Assembly: GCF_001642695.1 (NCBI RefSeq) | Contig: NZ_LWCC02000005.1 | Location: 3,035,456 to 3,067,553 of the forward strand | Source: Streptomyces chilikensis | GTDB lineage: Bacteria > Actinomycetota > Actinomycetes > Streptomycetales > Streptomycetaceae | Direction of reading: 5' to 3' | Length of the DNA: 32,098 nucleotides | Part shown: one piece after another, positions 30,294 to 32,098 of the stretch | Position numbering within the stretch: position 1 is the first letter of the stretch | Layout: each line of letters begins with the position of its first letter | The notes under the pieces: model-generated | Told to the model about the DNA's origin: nothing | The model's input: only the letters and a program-made list of their open reading frames with translations | Database searches by the model: none | Translations under genes and position numbers: made by a program

Positions 30294-30345
30294 GCGTCCG
30301 CACGCCGCATCCGCACGCCGCGTCCGTACGCCACGTCCGCACGCG
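30294..30345. repeat. Four 13-bp tandem repeats in the hexosaminidase leader
   Basis: Units GCGTCCGCACGCC, GCATCCGCACGCC, GCGTCCGTACGCC and ACGTCCGCACGCG run head to tail between the DasR-like box and the ribosome site. Each differs from the first by at most two bases. Confidence 0.85.
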
Positions 30346-30371
30346 AGGAACGAGTCCGAGGGGGAACGACC

Positions 30372-32015
30372 ATGGCGGGACGACGGCACACGGCCTTACG
30401 GCTGACGGCCTCGCTGCTGCTCCTGACGGTGGCGACGGGCGGGACCGACGGGGCGGCGCCCGCGTCCGGCACCGGCACCGGCACCGGAGGCGCGGACGCG
30501 CCGACCGGGGGGTTCGGCGCGCTGGTGCCGGCGCCGGTGTCGGCGGAACCGGGCGGCGCCCCCTACCGGATCACGCCCGGCACCCGGATCCTCGTCCACG
30601 ACACGCCGGAGGCGCGCGGGGTCGGCGAGTACCTGGCCGGACTGCTGCGGCCCTCCACCGGCTACCGCCTCCCGGTCACCGCCCGCGACGGGGGCGCGGA
30701 GGAGGACGGCTCGGGCGGCATCCGGCTGCGGCTCGCGGACGGGCCCTGGGGCGAGGAGGGTTACCGCCTCACCAGCGGCCCCTCGGGGGTGACCGTGACC
30801 GCGGAGCGGCCCGCCGGGCTGTTCCACGGCGTGCAGACCCTGCGCCAGCTCCTCCCCGCCGAGGTGGAGTCCGGCCGGGTCCGGCCCGGCCCGTGGCAGG
30901 TGCCCGGCGGCGTGGTCGAGGACCGCCCGCGCTACGCCTACCGCGGCGCGCACCTGGACGTGGCCCGGCACTTCTTCACCGTCGACCAGGTCAAGCGGTA
31001 CGTCGACCAGCTCGCCCTGTACAAGATCAACACCCTGCACCTGCACCTGACCGACGACCAGGGATGGCGGCTGGCGATCGACTCCTGGCCGCGGCTGGCC
31101 GCCGTCGGCGGCGCCACCGAGGCCGGCGGCACGCCCGGCGGGTACTACACGAAGGACCAGTACCGGGAGATCGTCGCGTACGCCGCCTCCCGCCACCTGG
31201 AGGTCGTCCCGGAGATCGACATGCCGGGCCACACCAACGCGGCGCTCACCTCCTACGCGGAGCTGAACCGCGACGGCGTCGCGCCGCCGCCGTACACCGG
31301 GATCGAGGTGGGCTTCTCCTCGCTGTGCGCGGACAAGGAGGTCACCTACGACTTCGTCGAGGACGTGATCCGGGAGGTCGCCGCGCTCACCCCCGGCCGG
31401 TACCTCCACATCGGGGGCGACGAGGCCCACTCCACCCCGGACGACGACTACGCCGCCTTCATGGCGAGGGTCCGGCCGGTCGTCGCCGAGCACGGCAAGA
31501 CGGTGATCGGCTGGCACCAGACGACCGCCGTCCGGCCGGCGCCGGGGGAGCTCGCCCAGTACTGGGGCCACGACGCCACCGATGCGGCCGAGCGGGCCCG
31601 GGTGGCGGAGGCGGCCCGCGCCGGGACCGGGATCGTCCTCTCCCCGGCCGACCGGGCGTACCTCGACATGAAGTACACCGCCGACACCCCGCTGGGACTG
31701 GACTGGGCCGGGACGGTGGAGGTCCGGCGGTCCTACGACTGGGACCCGGCCACCTACCTGGCGGCCTCGGGAGTGCCGGAGGACGCGGTGCGGGGCGTGG
31801 AGGCGCCGCTCTGGACGGAGACGCTGACCGACTCGCGGGAGCTGGAGTTCATGGCGTTCCCCCGGCTGCCGGGCATCGCCGAGCTGGGCTGGTCGCCGGC
31901 GTCCGCCCACGACTGGGAGGACTACCGGGAGCGGCTCGCCGCGCAGGCGCCGCGGTGGGACGTGATGGGGATGGAGTACTACCGGTCCCCGCAGGTGCCG
32001 TGGCCCTCCGGCTGA
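30372..32015 (+). CDS. Secreted GH20 beta-N-acetylhexosaminidase
   Basis: ATG at 30372 has GAGGGGGAACGACC upstream and gives 547 aa; the frame is open further upstream but runs through tandem repeats and is not coding. The N-terminus MAGRRHTALRLTASLLLLTV is a signal peptide, followed by a Gly/Thr-rich linker (30-48). An N-terminal GH20b-like domain (about 50-180) precedes the barrel: YRGAHLDVARHF, LHLHLTDDQGWRLAID, VPEIDMPGHTNAAL, HIGGDEAH with the catalytic pair D350-E351, and WTETLTD. It releases terminal N-acetylglucosamine from chito-oligosaccharides outside the cell. A DasR-like box lies upstream; the gene is divergent from the glmS operon. The remaining 83 bases of the window show nothing. 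Confidence 0.93.
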   Translation: MAGRRHTALRLTASLLLLTVATGGTDGAAPASGTGTGTGGADAPTGGFGALVPAPVSAEPGGAPYRITPGTRILVHDTPEARGVGEYLAGLLRPSTGYRLPVTARDGGAEEDGSGGIRLRLADGPWGEEGYRLTSGPSGVTVTAERPAGLFHGVQTLRQLLPAEVESGRVRPGPWQVPGGVVEDRPRYAYRGAHLDVARHFFTVDQVKRYVDQLALYKINTLHLHLTDDQGWRLAIDSWPRLAAVGGATEAGGTPGGYYTKDQYREIVAYAASRHLEVVPEIDMPGHTNAALTSYAELNRDGVAPPPYTGIEVGFSSLCADKEVTYDFVEDVIREVAALTPGRYLHIGGDEAHSTPDDDYAAFMARVRPVVAEHGKTVIGWHQTTAVRPAPGELAQYWGHDATDAAERARVAEAARAGTGIVLSPADRAYLDMKYTADTPLGLDWAGTVEVRRSYDWDPATYLAASGVPEDAVRGVEAPLWTETLTDSRELEFMAFPRLPGIAELGWSPASAHDWEDYRERLAAQAPRWDVMGMEYYRSPQVPWPSG

Positions 32016-32098
32016 CACCGGACGACCGGGCCGGCCGGCCCCGGCAGCCGGGCGGCCCCGGGCGGTCGGGCGATCTCGGGCAGGTGGGCGGCCCCGGG

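Noticed and set aside
30210-30371. Upstream extension of the hexosaminidase frame
   Set aside because: The extension translates a DasR-like box and tandem repeats, whereas ATG 30372 has a strong ribosome site and starts a proper signal peptide.
1-32098. CRISPR arrays, rRNA genes, insertion sequences, phage genes
   Set aside because: No spaced direct repeats, rRNA sequence, transposase or phage structural motif was seen on either strand. The nuclease at the left edge is Cas4-like only in its fold and cysteines, with no cas neighbours visible.

Overview
The window is high-GC actinobacterial DNA, almost certainly from a Streptomyces chromosome core region. The evidence is the very GC-rich third codon positions, GTG/TTG starts, long GC hairpins as terminators, a recognisable adpA (bldH) gene with a single in-frame TTA (bldA) codon next to orn, a cebR-cebEFG-bglC cluster with exact CebR palindromes, and DasR-type boxes. 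About 30 protein genes and three tRNA genes are supported. There are no IS elements, integrases, CRISPR arrays or rRNA genes.

Layout, left to right. 1-3769 (+): three overlapping genes for a PD-(D/E)XK nuclease with a Cas4/AddB-like cysteine cluster (5' end outside the window), a 542-aa protein of no recognised family, and a compact SF1 helicase; this is the best candidate for an undescribed system. 3832-5718 (-): a PAS-GGDEF-EAL cyclic-di-GMP enzyme (cdgA-like) with a BldD-like box upstream. 6064-7503 (+): a secreted M6-type metalloprotease. 7523-14472: two identical tRNA-Lys(CTT) genes in inverted orientation bracket a 128-aa protein, a luciferase-like flavin oxidoreductase, an EhuBCDA-type amino-acid/ectoine ABC importer, a maleate-isomerase/EutA-like protein lacking the usual catalytic cysteines, and an IclR regulator. 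14540-15145 (-): a secreted AA10 lytic polysaccharide monooxygenase with a DasR-type box at its promoter. 15303-17126 (-): an SPFH-domain protein and a spermidine-synthase-like protein. 17418-23832: the cellobiose system bglC, cebG, cebF, cebE (-) and divergent cebR (+). 23986-26177 (-): tRNA-His, orn and adpA. 26178-27181: a 1-kb gene-free stretch upstream of adpA. 27182-27712 (+): a universal stress protein. 28049-30134 (-): glmS preceded by a tightly spaced 85-aa protein. 30372-32015 (+): a secreted GH20 hexosaminidase.

How they fit together. Sugar-polymer use dominates: the LPMO and hexosaminidase attack chitin or chito-oligosaccharides, both near DasR-like boxes; GlmS supplies glucosamine-6-phosphate when amino sugars are scarce; and the Ceb importer with BglC takes up and splits cello-oligosaccharides under CebR. 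Developmental control is the second theme: AdpA (TTA-dependent), a BldD-boxed cyclic-di-GMP enzyme, and Orn, which by family degrades pGpG, the product of EAL enzymes. Nearly every transcription-unit boundary carries a strong perfect hairpin, several in tandem. Product assignments rest on motifs read from the translations; no database search was possible.
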